Source: Desulfovibrionaceae bacterium
GTDB lineage: Bacteria > Desulfobacterota > Desulfovibrionia > Desulfovibrionales > Desulfovibrionaceae
NCBI GenBank assembly: GCA_015233395.1
Contig: JADFXV010000019.1
Span: 1 to 42,716, forward strand
Length of the DNA: 42,716 nucleotides
Direction of reading: 5' to 3'
Shown: one piece after another, positions 24,512 through 33,006 of the stretch
How positions within the stretch are numbered: the stretch's first letter is position 1
How the letters are laid out: every line of letters begins with the position of its first letter
The notes under the pieces: generated by a model
Seen by the model: the letters and a program-made list of their open reading frames with translations, nothing else
What the model was told of the DNA's origin: nothing
Databases searched by the model: none
Position numbers and translations under genes: made by a program

Positions 24512-25834
24512 TCATTTGTCCGGCAGCGCCGCGAGCGCTCGTTGGGCGAGCATGAGTCCGCGCTGGAGCAGCCAGACCACGGCGATGGTCCAGGCGGCCG
24601 TCGCCGCCGCGCCGGTGAGTTCGATGCCGGCCAGGGTTACGCCTCCGGCCACGAACATGTCGTTGACCAGGAGCGACGGTTGCGCAAGCGCGACCAGGCC
24701 GGTCGCGGCGGCTCCGAGCGCTCCGCCAAGCCCGAGCGCCAGGACGCGGCGGGCCGCATTCGTCAAATCGAGCGCGGCGGCGAGACCGGCAAGGACCATC
24801 CGGACCAGGCTTCCGGCCAGCGCGCCGATGAGCGGGACCGCCCACCAGGGGGCTGCGGCCAGGGCGCTTGAGAGCGCCGCCACCCCGGCGGCCAGGCCGA
24901 GGGCCTCGTGTTCTCCCAGGTTTTCGCGCCACGCCGCCAGGGCCGGCCCCCCCGCGCGCAACAGGCTTGCAAGCCAGGACAATCCGGCTTTGGCTCCGTT
25001 CTCGGCGGCGACCGAGGCGGCCTTGGCCCCCAGAGCGCCGCACAAGCCGCCGAGAACCAGCGCGACCAGGGCGCCGAAAAAATATCCTCCGCTAGCCCGG
25101 GTCGCGAGCGCTGCGGCCAAAAGCCAGCAGCACAGCGCGATCCGCCAGCCCGGTCCGCCGCCTTCCGGAAACGCGGGCGGCGCGTTCGACCCCGGCATTC
25201 CCGGTTGCGGCGTTTTTGGCTGCGGCGCGCCGGACGGCGCGTCTCCGCCGAGCAGTCCGGCCAGGGCGGCGGCCGCGCCGCAAACGAGCGCGCAAACGCC
25301 TCCGGCGGCGTCGAAAAAGCCCCGCGTCGCGAGCCAGCCCGCGCCCGGCGGTCCGAGCCAGCGGGAGCCGATTGTCCAATGGCCGGCGACGGGAAAGATC
25401 AGGGCGCAGACGACCGCGCACATCAGGGCGTTGCCGGCCCGGGTCAGGCGCTCGCCGTTGACGGCGTAGAACATCCAGAACGGGACCAGGGCCAGCCCCA
25501 GGTGGTAGAGGAAAAACGAGGCCGCGCCCAAGCCCGGGGCTTCGCCAGCTCCCCCTGCTCCCGGGAGTCCGGCCTGGGCGGCGGGGTGGCTCGCGCCCGG
25601 GGGCAGGCCGAGAACTGCGCCCGCGTCGGCGCCGAAAAGCAGCCAGGAGCCGATCAAGAAATAGGCCGCCGCGCCGCAGGCCGCGCACACGGTCATGTCC
25701 CGAAAGACCCTCGCCCCGGATTTGCCTTGCCGCGCGGCGACGGCGAGCGCCGCGCCGGCGGGCAGGACCAGGCACAAAAGAGCGGCCGCCAGGGCGAGAG
25801 CGAAACCGCCTTGCGGCGCGGCCGGGCCGGTCAT
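24512..25834 (-). CDS. Divergent ammonium-transporter-like (Amt/Rh fold) membrane protein without the pore histidines
   Basis: A 440-aa Ala/Gly/Leu-rich protein with about ten to eleven membrane helices. Alignment by eye to AmtB runs along its length: FLIGSWLLFGADAGAVLG (cf. GYSLAFG), then FFLYHLGLALVPFWMFYAVN GERL as separate blocks, GHWTIG, GAGWLATRGFFDAAGG, and a final GVTLAGIELTGAAATAAW. AmtB Asp160 is kept (Asp175). The twin pore histidines appear as Leu183 (AGGVCALVCG) and Leu367 (VLALGLGG). The WFGWFGFN block is lost, and a Pro-rich linker (about 198-228) joins the halves. No glnK is adjacent. It is unlikely to conduct ammonium as AmtB does; a structural or sensor-like role is only a guess. 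GTG 25849 is an alternative start. Confidence 0.6.
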   Translation of the reverse strand: MTGPAAPQGGFALALAAALLCLVLPAGAALAVAARQGKSGARVFRDMTVCAACGAAAYFLIGSWLLFGADAGAVLGLPPGASHPAAQAGLPGAGGAGEAPGLGAASFFLYHLGLALVPFWMFYAVNGERLTRAGNALMCAVVCALIFPVAGHWTIGSRWLGPPGAGWLATRGFFDAAGGVCALVCGAAAALAGLLGGDAPSGAPQPKTPQPGMPGSNAPPAFPEGGGPGWRIALCCWLLAAALATRASGGYFFGALVALVLGGLCGALGAKAASVAAENGAKAGLSWLASLLRAGGPALAAWRENLGEHEALGLAAGVAALSSALAAAPWWAVPLIGALAGSLVRMVLAGLAAALDLTNAARRVLALGLGGALGAAATGLVALAQPSLLVNDMFVAGGVTLAGIELTGAAATAAWTIAVVWLLQRGLMLAQRALAALPDK

Positions 25835-25925
25835 GAACTTTTTTTCCACACTTGCATTGCCGCTCCATTGGACCTATAGGCGGCCTCGACCGCCGCGCGA
25901 CCCAACCCCAACAAAGTGACGCATC

Positions 25926-27029
25926 ATGGCCTTATCCGTCGGAATCGTGGGCCTGCCCAACGTCGGCAAATCCACCCTGTTCAACGCCCTGACCCGGGCG
26001 CAAAACGCCCAGGCCGCCAACTACCCGTTTTGCACCATCGAGCCCAACAAGGCCGTGGTCCCGGTGCCGGACGCGCGGCTTGACGCCCTGGCCGCGCTGG
26101 TCAAGCCTCAGAAGATCGTGCCCGCCACGGTCGATTTTTACGATATCGCCGGTCTCGTCAAGGGCGCAAGCCAGGGCGAGGGCCTGGGCAATAAATTTCT
26201 GGCCCATATCCGCGAAACCGGCGTGATTTTGCACGTCGTGCGCTGCTTCGACGATCCGGACGTGGTGCATGTGGACGGCAGCGTGGACCCGGTGCGCGAC
26301 GCCCAGATCATCGAGGCCGAACTGCTCATCGCCGACTCCCAGACCGTGGAGTCGCGCATCGAGCGCCTGCGCAAGATGGCCAAATTCGACAAGGACGCGA
26401 GCGCCAGGCTCAAGGCCGGCGAGGCGCTGCTCGCCCATCTGCTGGCCGGCAAGCCTGCTTCGACGGTCCCCGGCTCGGCGGACGAAGGCCCGATGGCCGA
26501 ACTCCTGGCCGAACTGCGCCCGCTGACCGCCAAAAAAATGATCTATTGCGCCAACGTGGACGAGGCGGGCCTGGCCTCCGGCAACGCTTACGTGACGGCT
26601 CTGCGAGGCCTGGCCGCGAGCGCCGGCGCCCAGGTGTTGACCGTCTCGGCCAAGGTGGAAGAGGAGCTCGGCGCGCTCGCCGACGACGAACGCGACGAAT
26701 TTCTGACCTCCTACGGCGTCGCGGAAAGCGGCCTGGGCCAGGTGATCCGCGCCGGCTACGCGGCCCTGGGACTGATCAGCTACTTCACCGCCGGCCCAAA
26801 GGAAGTCAAGGCCTGGACCATCGAACAAGGCTGGAAGGCGCCCAAGGCCGCAAGCGTCATCCACACCGACTTCGAACGCGGCTTCATCCGCGCCGAGGTC
26901 ATCGGCTACGCGGAGTACGTCCAGCACAAAACGGAAGCCAAATGCAAGGCCGCCGGCGTCATGCGCCTGGAAGGCAAGGACTACGTCGTGCGCGACGGCG
27001 ACGTCATGCACTTTTTGTTCAATGTGTAA
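25926..27029 (+). CDS. ychF: Redox-regulated ATPase YchF (Obg-family, OLA1 type)
   Basis: A universally conserved P-loop protein that prefers ATP over GTP and associates with ribosomes. The 367-aa product starts [20 protein letters not shown] (P-loop at residues 9-17). It has the switch regions [11 protein letters not shown] and [20 protein letters not shown], and the YchF-specific NVDE motif (CANVDEAGL) in place of NKxD. The C-terminal TGS-like domain ends [20 protein letters not shown] and [11 protein letters not shown]. It is divergent from the Amt-like gene with a 91-bp gap and is followed by element A. Confidence 0.97.
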   Translation: MALSVGIVGLPNVGKSTLFNALTRAQNAQAANYPFCTIEPNKAVVPVPDARLDALAALVKPQKIVPATVDFYDIAGLVKGASQGEGLGNKFLAHIRETGVILHVVRCFDDPDVVHVDGSVDPVRDAQIIEAELLIADSQTVESRIERLRKMAKFDKDASARLKAGEALLAHLLAGKPASTVPGSADEGPMAELLAELRPLTAKKMIYCANVDEAGLASGNAYVTALRGLAASAGAQVLTVSAKVEEELGALADDERDEFLTSYGVAESGLGQVIRAGYAALGLISYFTAGPKEVKAWTIEQGWKAPKAASVIHTDFERGFIRAEVIGYAEYVQHKTEAKCKAAGVMRLEGKDYVVRDGDVMHFLFNV

Positions 27030-27046
27030 GAGGCAGAGGGAGTGGA

Positions 27047-27119
27047 AAGAGGAATCGGGGGAGGAACCTTTTGTGGACAAAAGGTTCCTCCCCCGAACCC
27101 CCTCCCCCAAAAAACTTTA
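27047..27119 (-). repeat. Element A, copy 5 (full length), downstream of ychF
   Basis: Starts GAGGAATCGGGGG facing ychF and ends CCCAAAAAACTTTATC. The central hairpin is perfect for 17 bp (27057-27073 with 27078-27094, loop TGGA). The stem sequence (GGAGGAACCTTTTG) differs from those before ileS and argH, but pairing is complete. Confidence 0.8.
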
Positions 27120-27166
27120 TCGGTTATAAATCAAGACGATATACGCTGATTTATCCATAACTCCGT

Positions 27167-27216
27167 AAAGTTTTGGGGGAAGGGGTTTGGGGAAAGGGTT
27201 TTCCCCCGATTCTTCT
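27167..27216 (+). repeat. Element A, copy 6 (short form), at the 3' side of the DsbA-like gene
   Basis: AAAGTTTTGGGGGAAGGGG, then TTTGGGGAAAGGG and TTTTCCCCCGATTCTTCT. The GATTC edge faces the stop codon of the leftward gene at 27226. It lies head to head with copy 5, so two convergent genes each have their own copy. Confidence 0.75.
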
Positions 27217-27225
27217 GTCATTGCA

Positions 27226-27987
27226 TCACCGTTTGCCCGCGGTCAGCTTGATGATTTCCTCGAAATCGCTCAGCGGCTGCGCGCCCCGGATCGAGACGCC
27301 GTTGACCACGTACGACGGGGTGCCCTGGAAATCGAACTCCCGGGCCTCCTTGTCGTCGGCGAGCAGGCGCTCGGTCAGTTCCTTGCGCTTGATGTCGGCG
27401 GCCAGCCTTTGCGTGTCGGCCTTGGCCTCGGCGGCCATCCGCTTGAGCGCGTCTTCCTTGTTTTTAAAGATCTCTTCCTGACCGGCGAAGGCCAAATCAT
27501 GGAATTTTCTGGCCTTGTCCCGGTTCTGCATCAGGATCGCCTCGTAATACAGGGCCGCCTGCTTCGAGGTCTCGCTGCTTGGCATATGCTTGTAGATCAC
27601 CCGGACGCCGTCGGGATGGGCGGCGACGAGTTCGTCGATGATCCGCGCCCCTCGGGCGCAAAACGAACACAGAAAATCCGAATACTCGACCACGGTCGCC
27701 GGGGCGTCCGGCTTGCCCATGACGATCCGCGCCGGGTCGATGGCCGGCGTCAGGGGCCGGGCCAACTCGGCCGCGCGGCGCTTCACTTTTTCGTCTTCGC
27801 GCTTGGCCTTGATGCCCGAGTCCACGATGTCGAACAGCTCGACCTTGTGGTCGCGCAGGAAATCCAGGACGATGTCCGGATTGTCTTGGATCGTTTTCCG
27901 CAGTTCTTCCTTGCTGTCGGCGGCCGAAGCGGCGGCGGCGAGGGCCAGGGCGGCGGCGATGACGATGAGTCCGGCGAGCTTGCGCAT
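27226..27987 (-). CDS. Periplasmic DsbA-family thiol:disulfide oxidoreductase
   Basis: A 253-aa exported protein with a signal peptide (LAGLIVIAAALALAAAASA, cleaved before ADSKEE). A helical, charged segment (about 25-80) precedes the thioredoxin fold. The active site is CSFC (Cys97-Cys100) in VVEYSDFLCSFCARG, and the cis-Pro motif is FQGTPSYVVNG near residue 225. The pattern matches BdbD/DsbG-like or Com1-like DsbA proteins with an N-terminal helical extension, which oxidise or isomerise disulfides or act in stress survival. CSFC differs from the CPHC of E. coli DsbA and suggests a lower redox potential. It probably forms a leftward unit with tsaB, whose stop is 12 bp upstream. Confidence 0.9.
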   Translation of the reverse strand: MRKLAGLIVIAAALALAAAASAADSKEELRKTIQDNPDIVLDFLRDHKVELFDIVDSGIKAKREDEKVKRRAAELARPLTPAIDPARIVMGKPDAPATVVEYSDFLCSFCARGARIIDELVAAHPDGVRVIYKHMPSSETSKQAALYYEAILMQNRDKARKFHDLAFAGQEEIFKNKEDALKRMAAEAKADTQRLAADIKRKELTERLLADDKEAREFDFQGTPSYVVNGVSIRGAQPLSDFEEIIKLTAGKR

Positions 27988-27999
27988 AAGGGGTCCTTT

Positions 28000-28773
28000 T
28001 CAATTCGCTCCGGCGGCCAACGTCCGCCTGGCGTCTTCGGGGTTGATGCCGCGCGCGGCGGCGAACGTCTCCAGATTTTCCTCGGCGTCCGAACCACGCA
28101 GGTAGTGCGGCTCAAACGCCGTAAGGCTCCAGTCCGCCCTGGAGGCGGCGCGGATCAGCGCCTCCGGTCCGGGATTGTCGCAAAATTCCGGCAAAATCGA
28201 CACCCCGGACGCCGCCTCGCCGAGCGCGGCGCTCAACACCGCGAGATTGCGCCGCAAACCGCTGCCCAGCACGGCCACCGGCCCGGCCGCCGCGAACGCG
28301 CCCAGCCGCCGGGCCGCTTCGCCCAGGCTGTAGCCCGCCACCGGGGCGAGCGCGCGCATCTCGGCCTCGCCTGGGGCGAACTCCCTGTAATACACCTCGC
28401 GCCGCCGGGAATGGGTCAATACCGCGACCGGGCGCCCGAGCAGCTTCGCCGGGCCGTCGGCCAGGATCTCGAGATAATCCATTGCGGCCATGGGCAAACC
28501 GGACCCCAGGGCGATCCCCAGGGCCGTGGCCAAAACGAGCCTGAGCCCGGTGAAGCCGCCCGGGCCGCGCACGCAGGCCACGCCGCCCAGATCCGCCGGG
28601 GCCAGGCGCAGCTGGCCGAGCATCGCCGCCACCGCCGGCGCCAGAAACTGCATGGCCCGGCCCGGAGCGACCCATTCCTGATGCGCCAAAAGCGCCCCGT
28701 CGAGGCAGACCGTGATCTGCAACCTGAATTCGGCGCCGTTGAAGAGCAAAAGCGGCTTACCGCTTGGCGTCAC
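28000..28773 (-). CDS. tsaB: tRNA t6A modification protein TsaB
   Basis: Non-catalytic partner of TsaD in making N6-threonylcarbamoyl-adenosine 37 in ANN-decoding tRNAs. The 257-aa protein has the ASKHA-like fold with GRAMQFLAPAVAAML, the diagnostic RGPGGFTGLRLVLATALGIA and PMAAMDYLEILAD. It starts at GTG 28771-28773 with GGAAAT upstream; the first 17 bp overlap the 3' end of rseP, so translation is coupled. Some degeneration is possible: the usual N-terminal DT motif (ILaIDTS) is LLLFNGAEF. The C-terminal tail (PHYLRGSDAEENLETFAAAR) matches the YLR segment of the family. Confidence 0.9.
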   Translation of the reverse strand: MTPSGKPLLLFNGAEFRLQITVCLDGALLAHQEWVAPGRAMQFLAPAVAAMLGQLRLAPADLGGVACVRGPGGFTGLRLVLATALGIALGSGLPMAAMDYLEILADGPAKLLGRPVAVLTHSRRREVYYREFAPGEAEMRALAPVAGYSLGEAARRLGAFAAAGPVAVLGSGLRRNLAVLSAALGEAASGVSILPEFCDNPGPEALIRAASRADWSLTAFEPHYLRGSDAEENLETFAAARGINPEDARRTLAAGAN

Positions 28774-29848
28774 TGGTCATTTCCATGATGGTCCGGTGCA
28801 TGTCGTTGTAAACCGCCAAAGCCATGATGCTCAGCAAGAGCGCCAAGCCGAACCGGGTGGTGATCTGCTGCCAGCGCATGTTCACCGGCCGGCGGCGCAC
28901 GCCCTCCAGGATATAGAACAGGATGTGCCCGCCGTCGAGCACCGGGATCGGCAGCAGGTTCAAAAGCCCAAGGTTGACGCTCAAAAAGGCCGCCAGGCTG
29001 AGCACGTCGGCCGCGCCCTTGTCCACTTGCTGGCTGATCAGCTGCGCGATCATGATCGGGCCGCCGATGGTGTCCAGCGGCACCACGCCCACAATCAGCT
29101 TCCAGATGCCCTGGCCGGTCACGCGCACGACCTCCGCCGTCTTGTCCGCGCTCGCGCCCATGGCCTCGAAAGCGCTAAAGGGAATGACCACGATCTCGCC
29201 CGAAGGCGCCACCGCGATCATGGAGGTGGAGACGTCCTCGCCGAAAATGTTCTTGCGCGTCATGACCCGGGGCGTGACTTCAAGACGCACGGGCGCGCCC
29301 TCGCGCCGGATCGACATTGCAAGCGGACTGCCGCCGCTGGCCGCGATGGCGTCGCGCAGATCCTGCCAGGTCCGGGTGGGAACGCCGCCGATGGACTCGA
29401 TCCGGTCGCCGGGCAAAAATCCCGCCGCCTCGGCCGGGCCGCCGGCCTGCACCTGGCCGACCACGGGCGAAAGTTCGTAGCGCCCCTGAAACAGGAACAA
29501 ACCGAAAATGATCAGCCAGGCGATGAGAAAATTGAAGCTCGGACCGGCAGCCACCACCAAGGCCCGCTGCCAGGCCGGACGCAGGTCGAAACGATGCTCG
29601 GAGCGGAATCCCTCGGGAATCTCGTCGCCCGGGTCCTGGCCAACCAACTGCACGTAGCCGCCAAGCGGCACGGCCGACAGCCGGTATTCGGTCATGCCGC
29701 GCCGGAAACCGAGCAGCTTCGGACCGAAACCGAGCGAGAACGTCCTCACCCCGATCCTGAGCAGCCGGGCCAAAAGATAATGGCCGAGTTCGTGAATAAA
29801 AATCAGGCCGCCAAGCACGACGACGACCGTTACCATCTTTTCCGCCAT
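28757..29848 (-). CDS. rseP: RIP metalloprotease RseP (site-2 protease family)
   Basis: A membrane-embedded zinc protease that cuts anti-sigma factors or remnant signal peptides within the membrane. The 363-aa protein starts MAEKMVTVVVVLGGLIFIHE with the HELGH zinc motif (His19, His23). It has one PDZ domain (about 135-220: VVGQVQAGGPAEAAGFLPGD) and the second active-site motif LLPIPVLDGGH near residue 305. ATG 29848 has GGAGGG upstream; the frame is open to 29911 but without a ribosome binding site. E. coli RseP has two PDZ domains, so this is the shorter form. Neither dxr nor cdsA, the common neighbours, is present. Confidence 0.95.
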   Translation of the reverse strand: MAEKMVTVVVVLGGLIFIHELGHYLLARLLRIGVRTFSLGFGPKLLGFRRGMTEYRLSAVPLGGYVQLVGQDPGDEIPEGFRSEHRFDLRPAWQRALVVAAGPSFNFLIAWLIIFGLFLFQGRYELSPVVGQVQAGGPAEAAGFLPGDRIESIGGVPTRTWQDLRDAIAASGGSPLAMSIRREGAPVRLEVTPRVMTRKNIFGEDVSTSMIAVAPSGEIVVIPFSAFEAMGASADKTAEVVRVTGQGIWKLIVGVVPLDTIGGPIMIAQLISQQVDKGAADVLSLAAFLSVNLGLLNLLPIPVLDGGHILFYILEGVRRRPVNMRWQQITTRFGLALLLSIMALAVYNDMHRTIMEMTSDAKR

Positions 29849-29917
29849 GATCCCTCCGGCAGGCCCGCACTCGTATATCCGGAGCCACGCCGCGCGCCGC
29901 ACTCCCGACAAGAGCCC

Positions 29918-29945
29918 AGGATAATTCTTTGGCCCGGGTTGTCAA
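29918..29945 (-). promoter_or_regulatory. Promoter of the rseP-tsaB operon
   Basis: On the minus strand a perfect TTGACA (29945-29940), a 16-nt spacer and TATCCT (29923-29918). Transcription would start near 29911, giving a leader of about 60 nt. Confidence 0.6.
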
Positions 29946-30009
29946 TCGCAACCGGACCCCAACGCCCCCCTTGACGGCCGCCCATAAAAACGCCAACCCC
30001 GGCGGAAGC

Positions 30010-30058
30010 GCCCCTACGCTGGGGCTCCGCCCCGGACCCCCTCGACAGGGGATTCGCC
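30010..30058. repeat. GC-rich intergenic repeat C between rseP and argH
   Basis: GCCCCTACGCTGGGGC and GGGGCTCCGCCCC hairpins, followed by GGACCCCCTCGACAGGGG, which matches the metH copy at about 11892. The rest of the 29849-30207 gap holds the rseP promoter and element A. Confidence 0.6.
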
Positions 30059-30104
30059 GGGGTTGACGGCGTCATGGTCGTTTAAGGCTTCTCTCTGAAC
30101 TGAT

Positions 30105-30207
30105 AAAGTTTTTTTGAGGAAAGGGGGTCTGGGGGAAAACCCCTTTTTGTTCACAAAAAGGGGTTTTCCCCCAGATTCCTCTTCTCTCTCCCAAAAGGAT
30201 TCTTCTC
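30105..30207 (+). repeat. Element A, copy 7 (full length), forming the argH leader
   Basis: AAAGTTTTTTTGAGGAAAGG, then a 19-bp perfect hairpin (30131-30149 with 30154-30172, loop TTCA), then AGATTCCTC, a CT-rich stretch and CCAAAAGGATTCTTCTC directly before the argH ATG. The AAGGA is the ribosome binding site. It is clearly homologous, end to end, to the ileS copy, although the stem base composition differs. Confidence 0.8.
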
Positions 30208-31590
<1,383 letters not shown>

Positions 31591-31722
31591 GGCGACCCGA
31601 AGGAAGGCCGGCGGCCGGGAAACCCGAGCGCGCGTACGAGGCGGCTCAAACATCGCTTGAATTTGCCTCCGACACCGGCTAGTGCTGGCCCGCCCGGTTT
31701 GGTTATCCGGCAGGCGCACCCC

Positions 31723-32955
31723 ATGAAATCACTCTTCCCCTCCGCCCCCGGCTTTTGGGCCTATTGGCAAAGCCTGGTTTCCAGCTCGGCGGCGTACCAG
31801 ATGCTGACCGTGGCCATCGGCTGGCAGGTCTATGCGGTATCCGGCAGCGTCATGAACCTGGGGCTGGTCGGCCTGGCCCAGTTCGCGCCCCAATTGTTGC
31901 TCACCCTGATCGTCGGCGACGCGGCCGACCGTTTCGACCGGCGGCGCATCGCCATGGTCTGCCAGGCGCTGATGTGCGCCGGGGCGGCGTGGCTTTCGCT
32001 GGTCAGCTTCCTCGGCTGGCCGAGCCTAACCGCCGTTTTCTCCTGCGCCGTGCTTTTCGGCGCGGCCAGGGCTTTTGAGATGCCGGTCGTGCAGGCGATG
32101 CTGCCCGGCCTGGTCGAAGCCCCGGACCTGCCCCGATCGCTGTCGCTTTCGGCCTCGGCCAGGCAGGCGGCGATGATCGCCGGACCGGCCTTGGGCGGGG
32201 CGCTCTATCTGCCCGGCGCCTTCGTGGCCTACGGCGCGTGCGCGCTCCTGTTCGCCCTGGCCCTGCTGCGCATGGTCAAAACGCCCACGGTGAAGCTCGT
32301 GGCCAAGCGCGAACCGTTTTCCATCAAGACGCTGTTTGGCGGCATCGCCTACGCCAAAAGCCAGCCGGTCATCCTCGGGGCTCTGTCGCTGGACCTGTTC
32401 GCGGTGCTGCTCGGCGGGGCCACGGCCCTGTTGCCGGTCTACGCCCGCGACATCCTGCACACCGGCCCGGCCGGCCTGGGCGTGCTGCGGGCCGCGCCGT
32501 CCGTGGGCGCGCTGCTCATGTCCCTGGTTCTGGCCCGCTACCCCCTGAAAAACCGGGTCGGCCGCAAGATGTTCGCGTCCGTGGCCGTGTTCGGCGCGGG
32601 CACGGTCGTCTTCGGCCTGTCTGAGTCCTTCGCCCTGTCCTTGGCGGCGCTCTTCACGCTCGGGGCCAGCGACATGATCAGCGTGGTCATCCGCCACACC
32701 TTAGTCCAGATCGACACCCCCGACGCCATGCGCGGCAGGCTCTCCGCCGTCAACGCGGTGTTCATCGGCACCTCCAATCAGCTCGGCGAATTCGAGTCCG
32801 GCCTGACCGCGGCCTGGTTCGGAACCGTGCCGGCCGTGGTGCTCGGCGGCGTCGGCACGCTTGTGGTGGTGGCTTTGTGGATGCGCCTGTTTCCGTCGCT
32901 GCGTGGCCGCGACCAGCTGGTCGCGGCCGGCCCGGCCACGACCCAGTCCGAATAA
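31723..32955 (+). CDS. MFS transporter, EntS/MFS_3-like exporter
   Basis: A 410-aa integral membrane protein with about twelve helices. N-terminal FWAYWQSLVSSSAAYQMLTV and IGWQVYAVSGSVMNLGLVGL are typical of MFS_3 (enterobactin exporter-like) proteins. The loop 2-3 motif A-like GDAADRFDRRRIAMVCQ lies at about residues 65-82, and the second-half counterpart is weaker. The substrate cannot be told. The start ATG 31723 is chosen because the upstream codons to 31657 are Pro/Gly-rich and non-helical; the ribosome binding site is poor (AGGCG), so the start is uncertain. It follows argH after 132 bp and converges on the AT-rich SGNH gene. Confidence 0.85.
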   Translation: MKSLFPSAPGFWAYWQSLVSSSAAYQMLTVAIGWQVYAVSGSVMNLGLVGLAQFAPQLLLTLIVGDAADRFDRRRIAMVCQALMCAGAAWLSLVSFLGWPSLTAVFSCAVLFGAARAFEMPVVQAMLPGLVEAPDLPRSLSLSASARQAAMIAGPALGGALYLPGAFVAYGACALLFALALLRMVKTPTVKLVAKREPFSIKTLFGGIAYAKSQPVILGALSLDLFAVLLGGATALLPVYARDILHTGPAGLGVLRAAPSVGALLMSLVLARYPLKNRVGRKMFASVAVFGAGTVVFGLSESFALSLAALFTLGASDMISVVIRHTLVQIDTPDAMRGRLSAVNAVFIGTSNQLGEFESGLTAAWFGTVPAVVLGGVGTLVVVALWMRLFPSLRGRDQLVAAGPATTQSE

Positions 32956-33006
32956 ACCGGGCGGACTGGCCGTCTTTTCGCCAGCCGGCGCCTCGCCTGG
33001 GGAAAA

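Noticed and set aside
32956-33006. Attachment-site repeat matching the selC 3' end at the far side of the AT-rich gene
   Set aside because: I looked for copies of the tRNA 3' end (GGCGGAAGCGTAG) near 33000 and found none.
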